Positions 37,840 to 47,684 are shown, counted from the stretch's first letter. The stretch is 64,000 nucleotides of DNA from an uncultured Gammaproteobacteria bacterium (GCA_945612235.1 CALZAE010000002.1:1-64000), one strand, 5' to 3'. Numbers and translations are program-made. The notes: generated by a model from the letters alone, not told the origin.

Positions 37840-39006
37840 CTATTTTCTACGATCCAAAAAGTTAATCGCTAAGCGGTCCACCCAGCCCCAGAGTCGTTGG
37901 CGCGCACGTTCTAGCAGCGGTCGTTGGCGCCAGCTTTCTTCGGTCACTTCGATGCTCTGGGCAAAATCATCCAGCAAGCAAGCCCGTACTTGCTCAAGCA
38001 GACCGCTATCGCGGGCCTCAAGATTGCCCTCAAGGTTAAAGCGCAAATTCCAGTGATCAAAGTTACACGAACCAATGCTGACCCAATCATCCACCACCAC
38101 CATTTTCAAATGCAGAAAACGCGGCTGATATTCAAAGATACGCACACCTTTACGCAGCAAGGCTGGGTAATAGCGCTGTCCTGCCCAACGCACCGCAGGT
38201 AAATCTGTGTGCCGACCGGTGAGCAATAAGCGCACATCAACACCGCGTACCGCTGCTTTACGTAAAGCGCGACGCACCGCCCAGGTTGGTAAAAAATAAG
38301 GAGTAGCTAACCATACGGTTTGATGAGCACCTTTAAGTGCACGCAATAATGCTTTTTGAATATCACGGTGCTGTGTAGAAGCGGCATAGGCCACGCGGGC
38401 TTTGCCCACATTTGCAAATGGCAGCGCGGGCATATTGTATTGCGGTACTTTTTTCGGGCTGTTATTTTGCTGCCAAAAAAATCGCTGAATACAGCTGCGC
38501 CACTGCGAATCAAATAAATTTTGCCAATCATTGACCACCGGCCCGACCACGCGCACCATCACTTCGTGCCACTGACTGTACTCGCTATCGGGCTGCCAAA
38601 ACTGGTCTGTTAGGCCTGTACCACCAATATAAGCCACTTGCTGGTCAACGATGAGTAACTTGCGGTGATCGCGGTAAAAGTTTTCTAAGCCTCGTTGCCA
38701 ACGCAGAGGATTATAAAAGCGCAGTTCAATCCCCGCAGCCAGCCAATGCTGGCGTTGTGCGCTGCGTAAACGACGGCTGCCAAAGCTATCAAACAAACAA
38801 CGTACACGCACGCCGCGCTGTACCGCTGCAATCAACGCCGCTTCAACACGATTAGCGCTCTCGCCGCTACTGACTAAGTAGAGCTCAATATCAATCTGCT
38901 CACGCGCCTGCTCAATACGCGCCAGCCAATCGGTAAAAAAAGCCGGACCATCAACCAACAACTGAAACTGATTACCGGCGCGCCAAGGGAAAATCAAACC
39001 GGCCAT
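37840..39006 (-). CDS. clsB: Phospholipase D-family cardiolipin synthase (ClsB-like)
   Basis: 388 residues with two PLD catalytic motifs: HRKLLIVDQQVAYIGG (about 115-130) and HLKMVVVDDWVSIGS (about 297-312). The two-motif architecture without N-terminal membrane helices matches ClsB/YbhO, a cytoplasmic-face cardiolipin/phosphatidyl synthase. The ATG at 39006 (GAGGG 6 nt upstream) was chosen over the TTG at 39012. It lies downstream of the phosphoketolase terminator on the same strand and is probably separately expressed. A narrower assignment such as ClsC is possible. Confidence 0.85.
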   Translation of the reverse strand: MAGLIFPWRAGNQFQLLVDGPAFFTDWLARIEQAREQIDIELYLVSSGESANRVEAALIAAVQRGVRVRCLFDSFGSRRLRSAQRQHWLAAGIELRFYNPLRWQRGLENFYRDHRKLLIVDQQVAYIGGTGLTDQFWQPDSEYSQWHEVMVRVVGPVVNDWQNLFDSQWRSCIQRFFWQQNNSPKKVPQYNMPALPFANVGKARVAYAASTQHRDIQKALLRALKGAHQTVWLATPYFLPTWAVRRALRKAAVRGVDVRLLLTGRHTDLPAVRWAGQRYYPALLRKGVRIFEYQPRFLHLKMVVVDDWVSIGSCNFDHWNLRFNLEGNLEARDSGLLEQVRACLLDDFAQSIEVTEESWRQRPLLERARQRLWGWVDRLAINFLDRRK

Positions 39007-39087
39007 GCTCAACCCTCTTTAACTGAATGCAACACACCAAGCGAAGATGCTTGCACCCTTCTATTTTACGATCAACTTTTGTACCAC

Positions 39088-39130
39088 AAAAAAATAACCC
39101 GCGCAGGTGGTTCAACGCTGCGCGGGTTAT
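39088..39130 (-). terminator. Rho-independent terminator of the phosphoketolase-like gene
   Basis: A perfect 13-bp stem (ATAACCCGCGCAG at 39094-39106 with its complement at 39118-39130), an 11-nt loop, and seven T on the minus strand. Confidence 0.95.
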
Positions 39131-39150
39131 GGGTACGACTCTAGCGAGGT

Positions 39151-41559
39151 TTAACGCAGAATTTGCGGATCACCCTTGCCAGCCACTGCTGCAGCTTCTT
39201 CAATGGTCAGCAAGGCCGTGCGGGGTAAGTCTTGCAGGCGCGCACAGGCGGCCAACACATTACCCCAGCACGCACGGTTCACAAACTGCATACCAAACTC
39301 ATCCAAGGTACCACCGCGGTTACGGTAGCCCAACACGTAGGTGTTGTTGGCATCCGGCAGAATGGTCCATAAATGGCCACGCATCACTTCAGGGCGCATA
39401 TGGGTTAACAGCACGCGCATACGGAAGCGACTTGGGAACAACTGCTCAACCAACTCATCACTGGCCAGGCTTTCTAATTCCCAACGGTCACGTGGCGCAC
39501 GGAAACGACCCGGCTCTTGTAAGTAGACAACGCGATAGCCCATCTCAGCTTCTTCTAAGCGCTGCGCAGCACGCAGTACCTGTTCTAGCTGGTAACTACC
39601 ATTGGCAATCAACAGTAAGGGATCAGTGCCTGCAAATTCTTTCACCACAATGGCGCCATCACGGGCCAATTGCTCAGCTTGCGCTTGGGTAAAGTACGCC
39701 GGACGATCACGCTTAGCGGCAACCACACAAGCAATCTGCCCGCGCGCACTGTAAATCTGCGGCAAGAGCGCCAGCATACTGTTGTGGTCTGCTGGGAATA
39801 ACACGCGTGACACATCATTCATCTCGCCCAATAAGGCTTCACAGAAGGTGGTGTCTTGGTGCGACTGTTGGTTTTTACCGTTTTCCCACGTGTGCGAGGT
39901 GGCCACTAGCGGCCAGCCTAACCAGCCTGCAGGTCGGCCAATTTCTTTTTGCTGGCGCGAGTAAATTAAACTTTGACGCACAGCGCCGAGCATTTTTACG
40001 CAGAAGGCTTCATAGCTGGCCACCAGATTTAAGCCGCTTTGGTTGGCTAAACACGCCGATACCACCGCCTCTTCGTTCAGCGCTGTGATGATTTTGCCAT
40101 CCACGGCTTCAAGTTCGTTTTCTGGCTCAATGACGCGGTGACGCAAGGTTTTCAATACTTCAGTCAGACGGTTACTGGCCAACTCATCTGGGTTACCCAC
40201 GCGTGGGCGCAAGTCTGGGTTGGCTGCCACTAAATCAACAAAGTAACGATCGATCGCCGCCATAGTTGAGCAGGCATCATCACGGTAATGCAACTCTGGC
40301 TGCACAGGAGCATGCGGATGGCGGTTGGCCAGCGGGTTATCACGCTCCAATGGACGATTTTGCGCTTGGTGCGTATTCAGCAACTCTAGGGCTTCGCGCA
40401 TATCTTCAGGGGTGACATATAGCGGTTTAATGTGTTTGTTAAATAAGTCGCGTGACTCAACATCCACATGCGGATTACCTGGCAGTGGTAAGTTATGCGC
40501 TTTATTTTCATCCGCACCGTAAAAACCAAAGCCTTTTACAGACTGGGCAATACCGTATGGAATCGGCAGCGGGTAGGACAAAATACCACTGTCTTTTTCT
40601 TGTACACGGCGCTCTAAACGCTGCTCCATTTCCCACAAAGTGCAGACAAAAGCTGCTGGGTCGCAGCCGTCAAACTCAATCGGATCAAAGCCACAGCCAC
40701 GTAAGTGACGCTCAAAACTGGCTAAACCTTCAGGGGTACCCATTTGTGTGCGCTGCTCAATACGACGGCCGTTAGCAATCATAATGGGCAGTGCTGGGCC
40801 ACTGTCTTCAGCGCGCCACCAACGGGGAATCCAATCGCTACCGCGTTGTTCTTCAGCGGCACCATCAGATAAGAATGCCACCAGCTTTTCACCCGGCAAC
40901 GGCATATGCACGTATTGCAGCTCAGCAAAACCTAAGTAGCCACCTTCAATAATGCCGCCAGCCGTGTGCGGATTCACATGGCTACCTAAAGGAGCTGCCA
41001 TCGAACCATCTGCGGCAATTTCATAGCCGTAGAAGTCATTCAATAAGCGGTTGATACCTTCTTCACCGTTACCGTAAGCCTGCTCTTGCTCAGGGTGCAG
41101 GTTCCCCAACAGCACGTTCAGCGCTTCAATGGCTGCTACACTGTGGCCTTGGCCCATCATCCAAGCACGAGTTTCACCGGTTAAGGCATTTAATGCCATA
41201 TAGGCTGCATAACCGGGCACCATATTCAGTGCTCCACCGGTATGGCCTTCAGGCTGAACTTTAAAATCGTCCGCAGTCAAATCACTGCCGTCAAGGTGCA
41301 CTTTGCGGGCATAAGTCATATGCACCACCAGCGACATGCCTGCGGCGGTAATTTTATCCAACGCACTCATTTTGCGGTAAACAGTGGCCAAGTCGGGCTG
41401 AGTTCCCGCTTGCACAAGTTGATGGGCAAGGCGATATACTGCAGCTTGTGTTTCAGCAGCATGCTCAATCGGGCCATAACCCTTTTGCCAGTGCGCAAAA
41501 GCTGGCTCAATTTTAGCGTGTTCAGTTAAGTCAGCGAGGCTCGGCAAAATCTGATGCAT
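39151..41559 (-). CDS. Divergent phosphoketolase-family protein (XFP-like)
   Basis: 802-residue thiamine-diphosphate enzyme of the xylulose-5-phosphate/fructose-6-phosphate phosphoketolase family, which makes acetyl phosphate. The N-terminal TPP region has EGHTGGALNMVPG, MGQGHSVAA, EGGYLGF and FLSDGAAEEQR. These correspond to, but differ from, the canonical LGHWGT, GPGHG, EGGELGY and GDGEAE motifs. The middle and C-terminal domains are full length, with a C-terminal LAACARLQDLPRTALLTIEE helix. Pseudomonad proteins of this branch are sometimes annotated as xylulose-5-phosphate 3-epimerase. The exact substrate is therefore uncertain. Monocistronic with a strong terminator. Confidence 0.8.
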   Translation of the reverse strand: MHQILPSLADLTEHAKIEPAFAHWQKGYGPIEHAAETQAAVYRLAHQLVQAGTQPDLATVYRKMSALDKITAAGMSLVVHMTYARKVHLDGSDLTADDFKVQPEGHTGGALNMVPGYAAYMALNALTGETRAWMMGQGHSVAAIEALNVLLGNLHPEQEQAYGNGEEGINRLLNDFYGYEIAADGSMAAPLGSHVNPHTAGGIIEGGYLGFAELQYVHMPLPGEKLVAFLSDGAAEEQRGSDWIPRWWRAEDSGPALPIMIANGRRIEQRTQMGTPEGLASFERHLRGCGFDPIEFDGCDPAAFVCTLWEMEQRLERRVQEKDSGILSYPLPIPYGIAQSVKGFGFYGADENKAHNLPLPGNPHVDVESRDLFNKHIKPLYVTPEDMREALELLNTHQAQNRPLERDNPLANRHPHAPVQPELHYRDDACSTMAAIDRYFVDLVAANPDLRPRVGNPDELASNRLTEVLKTLRHRVIEPENELEAVDGKIITALNEEAVVSACLANQSGLNLVASYEAFCVKMLGAVRQSLIYSRQQKEIGRPAGWLGWPLVATSHTWENGKNQQSHQDTTFCEALLGEMNDVSRVLFPADHNSMLALLPQIYSARGQIACVVAAKRDRPAYFTQAQAEQLARDGAIVVKEFAGTDPLLLIANGSYQLEQVLRAAQRLEEAEMGYRVVYLQEPGRFRAPRDRWELESLASDELVEQLFPSRFRMRVLLTHMRPEVMRGHLWTILPDANNTYVLGYRNRGGTLDEFGMQFVNRACWGNVLAACARLQDLPRTALLTIEEAAAVAGKGDPQILR

Positions 41560-41612
41560 ATTAATACTCCATAAACTCGAATGTGGTGCAGTTTAAAGAC
41601 AGCTCGATAAGG

Positions 41613-41624
41613 GTATCATGATAC
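41613..41624. promoter_or_regulatory. 12-bp palindrome GTATCATGATAC, possible operator
   Basis: A perfect palindrome in the 122-bp divergent promoter region between the phosphoketolase-like gene and the beta-CASP gene. It is 54 bp from the minus-strand start and 58 bp from the plus-strand start. The position suits a shared operator; the regulator is unknown. Confidence 0.4.
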
Positions 41625-41681
41625 TCATCAATAACCGCTTACCCAGTCACACTCTATTCACACAGCCAAGAAGGAATCTCC

Positions 41682-43106
41682 ATGGCCTTACTTAATTTTC
41701 TCGGTGCCATTCAGCAAGTCACAGGCTCGTGCTACTTGATCGAAACATACGACAAGAAGAATATTCTACTCGAATGTGGCATGCAGCAAGGTGGTGATAG
41801 CGAAAACAACCGTGATGACAATGGCAATGAGCCACGCTCAGCCTTTGCGTTCAATCCTGAAACCATTGATGCAGTGGTAATCTCGCATGCGCACATTGAT
41901 CACAGCGGTATGTTACCGCGTTTAGTCTCCGAAGGCTTTCGCGGACCTATTTATGCAACCGACGCCACCTGCGAGCTGATGGAGTTAATGCTGCTCGACT
42001 CAGCCCATATTCAAGAAAAAGATGCCGAGTGGGAAAACCGCTGGCGGGCCCGCAAAGGCCGCAAGCCCATCAAGCCGATGTATGTCAGTGCTGATGCTGC
42101 ACGTGTGATGAAACAATTGGTCGCTGTGAGCTATGAAACGCTCACCAAAGTTGTGCCTGACGTTAAAGTCAGCTTCCATGATGCCGGTCATATTATTGGC
42201 TCGGCTATTGTTAAACTTGAGTTCCATGAGCCCAATGACAGTGTACGCACCTTGGTGTTCTCTGGTGACCTAGGTGGCGGTTGCTCACCTCTAATGAAAG
42301 ACCCTGCAGTGCTTAAGCATGCCGACGTATTGATGCTGGAATCAACCTACGGTGACCGTGACCACCGCTGCAGTGAAGACACTTTAGATGAACTGGCGGA
42401 GATTCTGCGACAAGCCCACGAAGACGGCGGCAACGTACTGATTCCAGCCTTCTCAGTGGGTCGCACCCAAGACATTTTATTCCACTTGGGTCGCTTCTAT
42501 CAGGAAGGTCGCTTGCCACAGCATACGGTCTACCTCGATAGCCCAATGGCAATCCGCGCCAATGAAATTTATATGCGCCACCGTGAAGATTTTGATAAAA
42601 CCAACAGCCAAGCATTGACCGAGAGCGGTTTTCAAAATGCTAAAGATTGGTTACCCATTCTCAAACTCACACCTACGCCTGAAGAATCTATGGCGATTAA
42701 CAAGGTGACCAGCGGCGCAATCATTGTAGCTGGCAGTGGCATGTGCACCGGTGGCCGTATTATCCACCACTTTAAGCACAATCTATGGCGTGAAAACTGC
42801 CATATGATTTTCACCGGCTTCCAAGCGCGTGGCACGACGGGTCGCGCAATTGTTGACGGTGCTAAAACAGTACGTGTCTTCCGTGAAGACATTATGGTCG
42901 GCCTAAAAGTGCATACCTTAGGTGGTTTCTCTGCACACGCAGGCCAGTCGCAACTGATTGAGTGGGCCAGCAATTTTGCAAACAAGCCTGAACTGCATTT
43001 GATTCATGGTGAAGTGGAAAAAATGAAAATTCTGCAAGACGAATTTAAGCAGCGCTTGGATTGGGACGTAAACATCCCAGAACTAGGCGATCGTGTTGCT
43101 CTATAA
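41682..43106 (+). CDS. Beta-CASP metallo-beta-lactamase RNase-like protein
   Basis: 474 residues. The MBL motif is SHAHIDHSGMLPRL (about 68-81), followed by DAGHIIGSA, FSGDLG and LESTYGDR. The beta-CASP insert has the conserved AGSGMCTGGRIIHH, and the C-terminal RNA-specificity region has LGGFSAHAGQ and LIHGE. This is the YSH1/CPSF-like (COG1236) group of predicted RNA-processing nucleases found in many pseudomonads. GAAGGA precedes the ATG. The LOG-family gene follows after 9 bp and is probably co-transcribed. Confidence 0.92.
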   Translation: MALLNFLGAIQQVTGSCYLIETYDKKNILLECGMQQGGDSENNRDDNGNEPRSAFAFNPETIDAVVISHAHIDHSGMLPRLVSEGFRGPIYATDATCELMELMLLDSAHIQEKDAEWENRWRARKGRKPIKPMYVSADAARVMKQLVAVSYETLTKVVPDVKVSFHDAGHIIGSAIVKLEFHEPNDSVRTLVFSGDLGGGCSPLMKDPAVLKHADVLMLESTYGDRDHRCSEDTLDELAEILRQAHEDGGNVLIPAFSVGRTQDILFHLGRFYQEGRLPQHTVYLDSPMAIRANEIYMRHREDFDKTNSQALTESGFQNAKDWLPILKLTPTPEESMAINKVTSGAIIVAGSGMCTGGRIIHHFKHNLWRENCHMIFTGFQARGTTGRAIVDGAKTVRVFREDIMVGLKVHTLGGFSAHAGQSQLIEWASNFANKPELHLIHGEVEKMKILQDEFKQRLDWDVNIPELGDRVAL

Positions 43107-43115
43107 GGAGTTGTT

Positions 43116-44195
43116 ATGTCGTTTCAAAATGATGATTATTTAGCTCGCCAATACCAAGTCAGCAGCATTGATTTGGACGCTAAAATTGATGAACTGCTGA
43201 AGTTAGCGGTACCGCCGACCAGCCCTAATCTTGAACTGTATCGCGAAATGATGCTGACGGTTGCCCGCATGGCTGAAGCAGACCGCAATCGCTGGGATGC
43301 AAAAATCATGATGCAAACCCTACGGGAAATGGAAGCATCTTTTAGCTTACTTGAGCGCTTTAAGCGCCGTCGTAAAGTGACGGTATTTGGCTCAGCCCGT
43401 ACTGCACCTGAGCACCCTTTATATCAACAAGCCAAAGAGTTGGGTGAAATCCTCGCTCGCCATAACCTGATGGTGATCACCGGTGCTGGTGGCGGCATTA
43501 TGGCGGCAGCGCACGAAGGTGCAGGCTTAGAAAACAGTCTGGGGTTAAATATTTACTTGCCCTTTGAACAAGGTGCAAACGAGACAGTAAATGGCAGTGG
43601 TAATTTGCTCAACTTCCATTTCTTCTTTTTGCGTAAGCTGTTTTTTGTTAAAGAAGCCGATGCCTTGGTTCTGTGCCCAGGCGGTTTTGGTACCTTGGAT
43701 GAAGCACTGGAAGTCTTGACCCTGATTCAAACAGGTAAGAGTCCGCTGGTGCCCGTAGTACTGCTTGATCAAGAAGGCGGTACTTATTGGGACAAAGCGC
43801 TGGAATTTATGCGCGAAGAACTGGCAGATAAAAACTATATCTTGCCCAGCGATCTCGGTTTAATGCGCTTAGTACGCACGCCACAAGCTGCCGGGGAAGA
43901 AATTGCCCGCTTTTATCGCAGCTTCCACTCCACACGCTGGTTCAATGGCACTTTTGTCGTGCGCATCAACCATCCGCTGAACAAGCCAGCACTCGAAACA
44001 CTGCATAAAGAGTTTGCGGATCTGTGCGTGAAAGGCGGCTTCAGTCAGGTTGCCTATTGCCCTGATAAACACAACGAACCTGAGTTCTGCAATCAGCACC
44101 GCTTAGAGTTTGTGTTTAATAACCGTGACTACGGTCGTTTGCGTGAACTGGTTGATTTTATTAACTTGCCACAAAACTGGAAAACCAACAGCTGA
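43116..44195 (+). CDS. LOG-family (lysine-decarboxylase-like) protein
   Basis: 359 residues with a Rossmann fold of the LOG/PpnN type. Visible motifs are VFGSARTAPEHPLYQQA, VITGAGGGIMAAAHEGAG and PGGFGTLDEALEVLTLIQTG, the signature used for cytokinin riboside monophosphate phosphoribohydrolases and nucleotide 5'-monophosphate nucleosidases. It is longer than the 190-residue LOG enzymes, with extra N-terminal (about 85 residues) and C-terminal parts. AAGGAG lies before the ATG, and the gene is in a likely operon with the beta-CASP gene. A nucleotide-hydrolysing role is inferred from the family. Confidence 0.88.
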   Translation: MSFQNDDYLARQYQVSSIDLDAKIDELLKLAVPPTSPNLELYREMMLTVARMAEADRNRWDAKIMMQTLREMEASFSLLERFKRRRKVTVFGSARTAPEHPLYQQAKELGEILARHNLMVITGAGGGIMAAAHEGAGLENSLGLNIYLPFEQGANETVNGSGNLLNFHFFFLRKLFFVKEADALVLCPGGFGTLDEALEVLTLIQTGKSPLVPVVLLDQEGGTYWDKALEFMREELADKNYILPSDLGLMRLVRTPQAAGEEIARFYRSFHSTRWFNGTFVVRINHPLNKPALETLHKEFADLCVKGGFSQVAYCPDKHNEPEFCNQHRLEFVFNNRDYGRLRELVDFINLPQNWKTNS

Positions 44196-44214
44196 TTGAA
44201 TGGGCTGTTACAGT

Positions 44215-44234
44215 GGCGGGCACAAGTGCCCGCC
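44215..44234. terminator. Hairpin between convergent genes (probable bidirectional terminator)
   Basis: GGCGGGCA, a CAAG loop and TGCCCGCC form a perfect 8-bp GC-rich stem 20 bp after the LOG gene and 38 bp after pyrF on the other strand. It has no strong T-run, only CTGCTTTC on the plus strand. Confidence 0.6.
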
Positions 44235-44271
44235 CTGCTTTCATCGATCAACAGTCGTCGCTAGCGGGTTA

Positions 44272-44961
44272 TCAGGCCAACTCGGCCAAAATATCACGCA
44301 AAGCTTGCGCTGGGTCGGCCGCTTGAGTGATAGGGCGCCCAATCACTAAGTAGTCTGAACCTGCCTGCATCGCTTGTGCCGGTGTCAGAATACGCTTTTG
44401 ATCATCTTGAGCGCTGCCTGCTGGACGAATACCTGGCGTCACCAGTTGTCCTGCTGGCCATTGCTGCTTGAGTAAGCTGGCTTCTTGCGCAGAACACACT
44501 AAACCATCCAGCCCTGCTGCTTGCGCTAAGCGGGCTAAGCGTGTCACTTGCTCAGCCGGAGCCACATCCAAACCAATCCCAGCCAAGTCCGACTGCTCCA
44601 TGCTGGTCAGCACAGTGACGCCAATCAGCAATGGTTTTTGACCTTGATGCTGATCCAAGACTTCACGACAGGCCTGCATCATTTTCAAACCACCCGAACA
44701 ATGCACGTTCACCATCCAGACCCCCATCTCAGCCGCAGCTTTAACTGCCATGGCTGTGGTATTAGGAATATCGTGAAACTTCAGATCTAAAAACACCTCA
44801 AAGCCTAACGCATGCAGCCCTTGCACCACTTGCGGACCACTGCGGGTAAACAACTCTTTACCGACTTTAAGGCGGCACTGCTGTGGATCTAAGCGCTCAG
44901 CAAGGGCTAAGGCTTGAGCGGCACTGGGGAAATCAAGGGCAACAACAATAGGGCTGGACAT
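44272..44961 (-). CDS. pyrF: Orotidine 5'-phosphate decarboxylase
   Basis: 229 residues with the OMP decarboxylase TIM-barrel landmarks. VALDFPS is at the N-terminus, [10 protein letters not shown] holds a substrate-binding Lys, and the catalytic signature is [13 protein letters not shown]. The C-terminal phosphate site is VTPGIRP followed by YLVIGRPI. It catalyses the last step of UMP synthesis. GAGAG precedes the ATG. It is monocistronic and convergent with the LOG gene. Confidence 0.96.
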   Translation of the reverse strand: MSSPIVVALDFPSAAQALALAERLDPQQCRLKVGKELFTRSGPQVVQGLHALGFEVFLDLKFHDIPNTTAMAVKAAAEMGVWMVNVHCSGGLKMMQACREVLDQHQGQKPLLIGVTVLTSMEQSDLAGIGLDVAPAEQVTRLARLAQAAGLDGLVCSAQEASLLKQQWPAGQLVTPGIRPAGSAQDDQKRILTPAQAMQAGSDYLVIGRPITQAADPAQALRDILAELA

Positions 44962-45097
44962 GACTGAGCTCTCGTATCAATAAAAATGCGCTGCATTGTA
45001 GCCTTCCTCACAGCAAAGTGCCGCATCGACTTGACCCCTGATTAGTTTTTCTAATCTAAGCGATACCCAAGGGTAATCACAAAGTCTAATAGCATAG

Positions 45098-45106
45098 TGC
45101 TATAAT
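45098..45106 (+). promoter_or_regulatory. Extended -10 promoter upstream of the DUF2897 gene
   Basis: TGCTATAAT is a consensus TATAAT with the upstream TG extension. No good -35 is present. Transcription from about 45113 would give a leader of about 105 nt before the DUF2897 start, long enough to carry regulatory structure. Confidence 0.6.
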
Positions 45107-45217
45107 CACTGAAATAAATGCTCTTGCAGGCCGCTGATTCTGGCAGTCCAAGCCATAAAGGTGTAGCATACCTCCTCTATGAGATCTATTCTCATTTATA
45201 AGTTTTTGGAGGTCCGC

Positions 45218-45388
45218 ATGCCTTGGTATATTTGGTTATTAATCGCCCTAGTACTCGGATCCATAGTCGCTAGCCTCATGCTGCTGCGCAGTACTGCCAA
45301 CAAAATGCCCATTAGCGCTGAGAAGCTAGAACTCATGCGTCAACGCAATGCCGAACTAGAAGCTCAAGAACGTCAGCAAGACCAGTAA
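45218..45388 (+). CDS. DUF2897 small membrane protein
   Basis: 56 residues: one N-terminal transmembrane helix ([20 protein letters not shown]) and a charged Glu/Gln-rich tail. This matches DUF2897 proteins of pseudomonads, whose function is unknown. The ATG at 45218 has GGAGG 6 nt before it, although the frame is open from 45179. fumC follows after 28 bp, so co-transcription is likely. Confidence 0.82.
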   Translation: MPWYIWLLIALVLGSIVASLMLLRSTANKMPISAEKLELMRQRNAELEAQERQQDQ

Positions 45389-45416
45389 CTCACTGTTTAT
45401 ATCGTTGGAGATTATT

Positions 45417-46859
45417 ATGTCCCGTACAGAAACCGATAGTTTAGGTGCCATTGAAGTTCCCGCCAATGCTTACTGGGGCGCACAAACACAGCGTTCTAAG
45501 CACAATTTTGTGATTGGCTCGCAACCCATGCCGCTGGCATTAGTGCGCGCGCTAGCCCAAGTTAAAAAAGCCGCTGCGCGCGTTAATGCACGCCTCGGTG
45601 AACTGCCTAAAGATATCGCTTTGTTAATCGAACAAGCCGCTGACGAAGTGATTGCTGGCAAACTTGACGAGCACTTCCCTTTAGTGGTGTGGCAAACCGG
45701 TAGCGGTACGCAAAGCAATATGAACGTCAACGAAGTGATTGCCGGTCGTGCTAACGAAATTGCAGGCCAAGGTATAGGTGGCAAGTCACCTGTCCACCCC
45801 AATGATCACGTGAACCGCGCGCAAAGCTCCAACGACTGCTTCCCCACTGCAATGCATATCGCTACTTTACAAGCGGTGCACCATGACTTGTTCCCAGCGG
45901 TAAAACTACTGCGTGACGGTCTAAATAAACAGGCGCAGCGTTATGCTAACTTAGTTAAAACTGGCCGCACCCATATGATGGATGCTACGCCTGTGACATT
46001 TGGCCAAGAACTATCCGCCTTTGTTGCGCAACTGGACTACGCCACCCACGCTATTGAAGCCACGCTGCCCGCAGTTGGTCAGTTGGCGCAAGGCGGCACT
46101 GCTGTCGGTACAGGCTTAAACGCTAATGCTAACTTTGCTGAGAATATTGCTCGCGAACTGGCTTCTGCGACTAAACTGCAGCTGACTTCAGCACCGAACA
46201 AATTCGCTGCCTTGGCCGGTCACGAGCCATTGGTCAGTCTATCTGGCGCGCTGAAAACCTTAGCAGTGGCACTGATGAAAATCGCCAATGACTTGCGCTT
46301 ACTCGGCTCAGGCCCACGTGCAGGTTTAGCTGAAGTGTTGCTACCGGCGAACGAGCCTGGCAGCTCAATTATGCCCGGCAAGGTCAACCCAACTCAGTGT
46401 GAAGCCTTATCCATGCTAGCCTGCCAGGTGATGGGTAATGATGTGACTATCGGTATTGCCGCCAGCCAAGGCCACTTACAACTCAACGTATTTAAGCCGG
46501 TGATCATTCACAACATGCTTGAATCCATTGAGTTACTGGCTGATGGTTGCCGTAATTTCCAAGAGCATTGCGTGGAAGGTATGCAAGCTAATGAGCAGCA
46601 AATGGCTGATCACTTGGAAAATGGCTTGATGCTAGTGACAGCACTCAACCGTCATATCGGTTATGACAATGCTGCAAAAATTGCGAAGAAAGCTTACGAA
46701 GAAAACCTCACGCTGCGCGCTGCAGCCATTGAGCTTGGCTTAGTGACTGACGAGCAGTTTAGCGAGTGGGTGCGTCCAGAAGATATGCTGCACCCCACCC
46801 CGCATAAAGGTGAAAGCATTAAATCAAGCTCGATCACCCCTCGTAGAAGCTGGTCTTAA
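45417..46859 (+). CDS. fumC: Class II fumarate hydratase
   Basis: 480 residues with the fumarase/aspartase signature [13 protein letters not shown] (Ser of the flexible loop), [27 protein letters not shown] and [12 protein letters not shown], all FumC hallmarks. It is oxygen-stable and iron-independent, converting fumarate to malate in the TCA cycle. The ATG at 45417 (GGAGA 6 nt upstream) was preferred over 45405. The C-terminus is about 15 residues longer than usual: after WVRPEDML it continues in a Ser/Pro/Arg-rich tail. Confidence 0.95.
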   Translation: MSRTETDSLGAIEVPANAYWGAQTQRSKHNFVIGSQPMPLALVRALAQVKKAAARVNARLGELPKDIALLIEQAADEVIAGKLDEHFPLVVWQTGSGTQSNMNVNEVIAGRANEIAGQGIGGKSPVHPNDHVNRAQSSNDCFPTAMHIATLQAVHHDLFPAVKLLRDGLNKQAQRYANLVKTGRTHMMDATPVTFGQELSAFVAQLDYATHAIEATLPAVGQLAQGGTAVGTGLNANANFAENIARELASATKLQLTSAPNKFAALAGHEPLVSLSGALKTLAVALMKIANDLRLLGSGPRAGLAEVLLPANEPGSSIMPGKVNPTQCEALSMLACQVMGNDVTIGIAASQGHLQLNVFKPVIIHNMLESIELLADGCRNFQEHCVEGMQANEQQMADHLENGLMLVTALNRHIGYDNAAKIAKKAYEENLTLRAAAIELGLVTDEQFSEWVRPEDMLHPTPHKGESIKSSSITPRRSWS

Positions 46860-46868
46860 TTACCCAGC

Positions 46869-46898
46869 GCTAGGCGAACCATTCAAGGCTCGCCTAGC
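46869..46898. repeat. Perfect 9-bp inverted repeat between fumC and pdxJ
   Basis: GCTAGGCGA and TCGCCTAGC arms with a 12-nt loop lie 10 bp after fumC and 39 bp after the convergent pdxJ stop. It is probably a shared transcription-end structure, but no T-run is present on either side. Confidence 0.55.
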
Positions 46899-46937
46899 AA
46901 CTACAAAAAGTACAGCCGAGCACAAGCTGTTATATGA

Positions 46938-47684
46938 TCAGCTGCGATTGGCCGCAGCGACGATGAGCGCCTTCATTTCTGCAACTGCAGCTGGGAAGCC
47001 TACAAATAAAGCGTGCGCGATAATAGCGTGACCAATATTAAGCTCGTTAATACCGGCAATCGCGGCAATCGGCTCAACGTTATGGTAATTCAGACCATGA
47101 CCCGCGTTCACCACCAAGCCTTGCTTTAAGGCAATCTCAGTCGCCTTGCGAATCAACTGCAATTGCTTGGTTTGCTCAGCTGGCGTCACCGCATCGGAGT
47201 AATGACCGGTGTGCAATTCAATAGTGGTCGCACCAACGCGCTTCGCCGCTAAAATCTGCTGCTCATCGGCATCAATAAACAACGACACATCGCAACCCAC
47301 TTTCTGCAAACGCTCAACCGCTTTAGCAATCCGCTCCTCTTGCGCAACCACATCCAAACCACCCTCAGTGGTCAGCTCCGCTCGGGTTTCTGGCACAAAG
47401 CAGGCATGTTCAGGACGAATCTCTTCGGCCAAGGCCAGCATTTCTTCAGTGACACCCATCTCAAAGTTCATTGGCGTATGCATCACTTCACGTAACACAC
47501 GCACATCACGGTCTTGAATATGGCGGCGATCTTCACGCAAATGCACGGTAATACCATCCGCACCGGCCTGCTCTGCATCTAACGCGGCTTTGACTGGATC
47601 AGGATAACGCGTACCACGTGCCTGACGCACAGTAGCGATATGATCAATATTGACGCCTAACAAAATACGCTTATTCAAATTCAT
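46938..47684 (-). CDS. pdxJ: Pyridoxine 5'-phosphate synthase
   Basis: 248-residue PdxJ, which condenses 1-deoxyxylulose 5-phosphate with 3-amino-2-oxopropyl phosphate to make pyridoxine 5'-phosphate. Hallmarks are [49 protein letters not shown] and [11 protein letters not shown]. The ATG at 47684 overlaps the recO stop (TGATG). A GTG one codon upstream is possible but less likely. It is the last gene of the lepA-lepB-rnc-era-recO-pdxJ block. Confidence 0.96.
   Translation of the reverse strand: MNLNKRILLGVNIDHIATVRQARGTRYPDPVKAALDAEQAGADGITVHLREDRRHIQDRDVRVLREVMHTPMNFEMGVTEEMLALAEEIRPEHACFVPETRAELTTEGGLDVVAQEERIAKAVERLQKVGCDVSLFIDADEQQILAAKRVGATTIELHTGHYSDAVTPAEQTKQLQLIRKATEIALKQGLVVNAGHGLNYHNVEPIAAIAGINELNIGHAIIAHALFVGFPAAVAEMKALIVAAANRS

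Noticed and set aside
45951..45964. TTAGTTAAAAC in fumC as a Ter-like site
   Set aside because: It is explained by Leu-Val-Lys codons and lacks the rest of the site. A single chance match is expected in 64 kb.
46810..47031. Plus-strand ORF overlapping the fumC end and the pdxJ 3' end
   Set aside because: It is out of frame with fumC, runs antisense through conserved pdxJ codons, and has no family resemblance.
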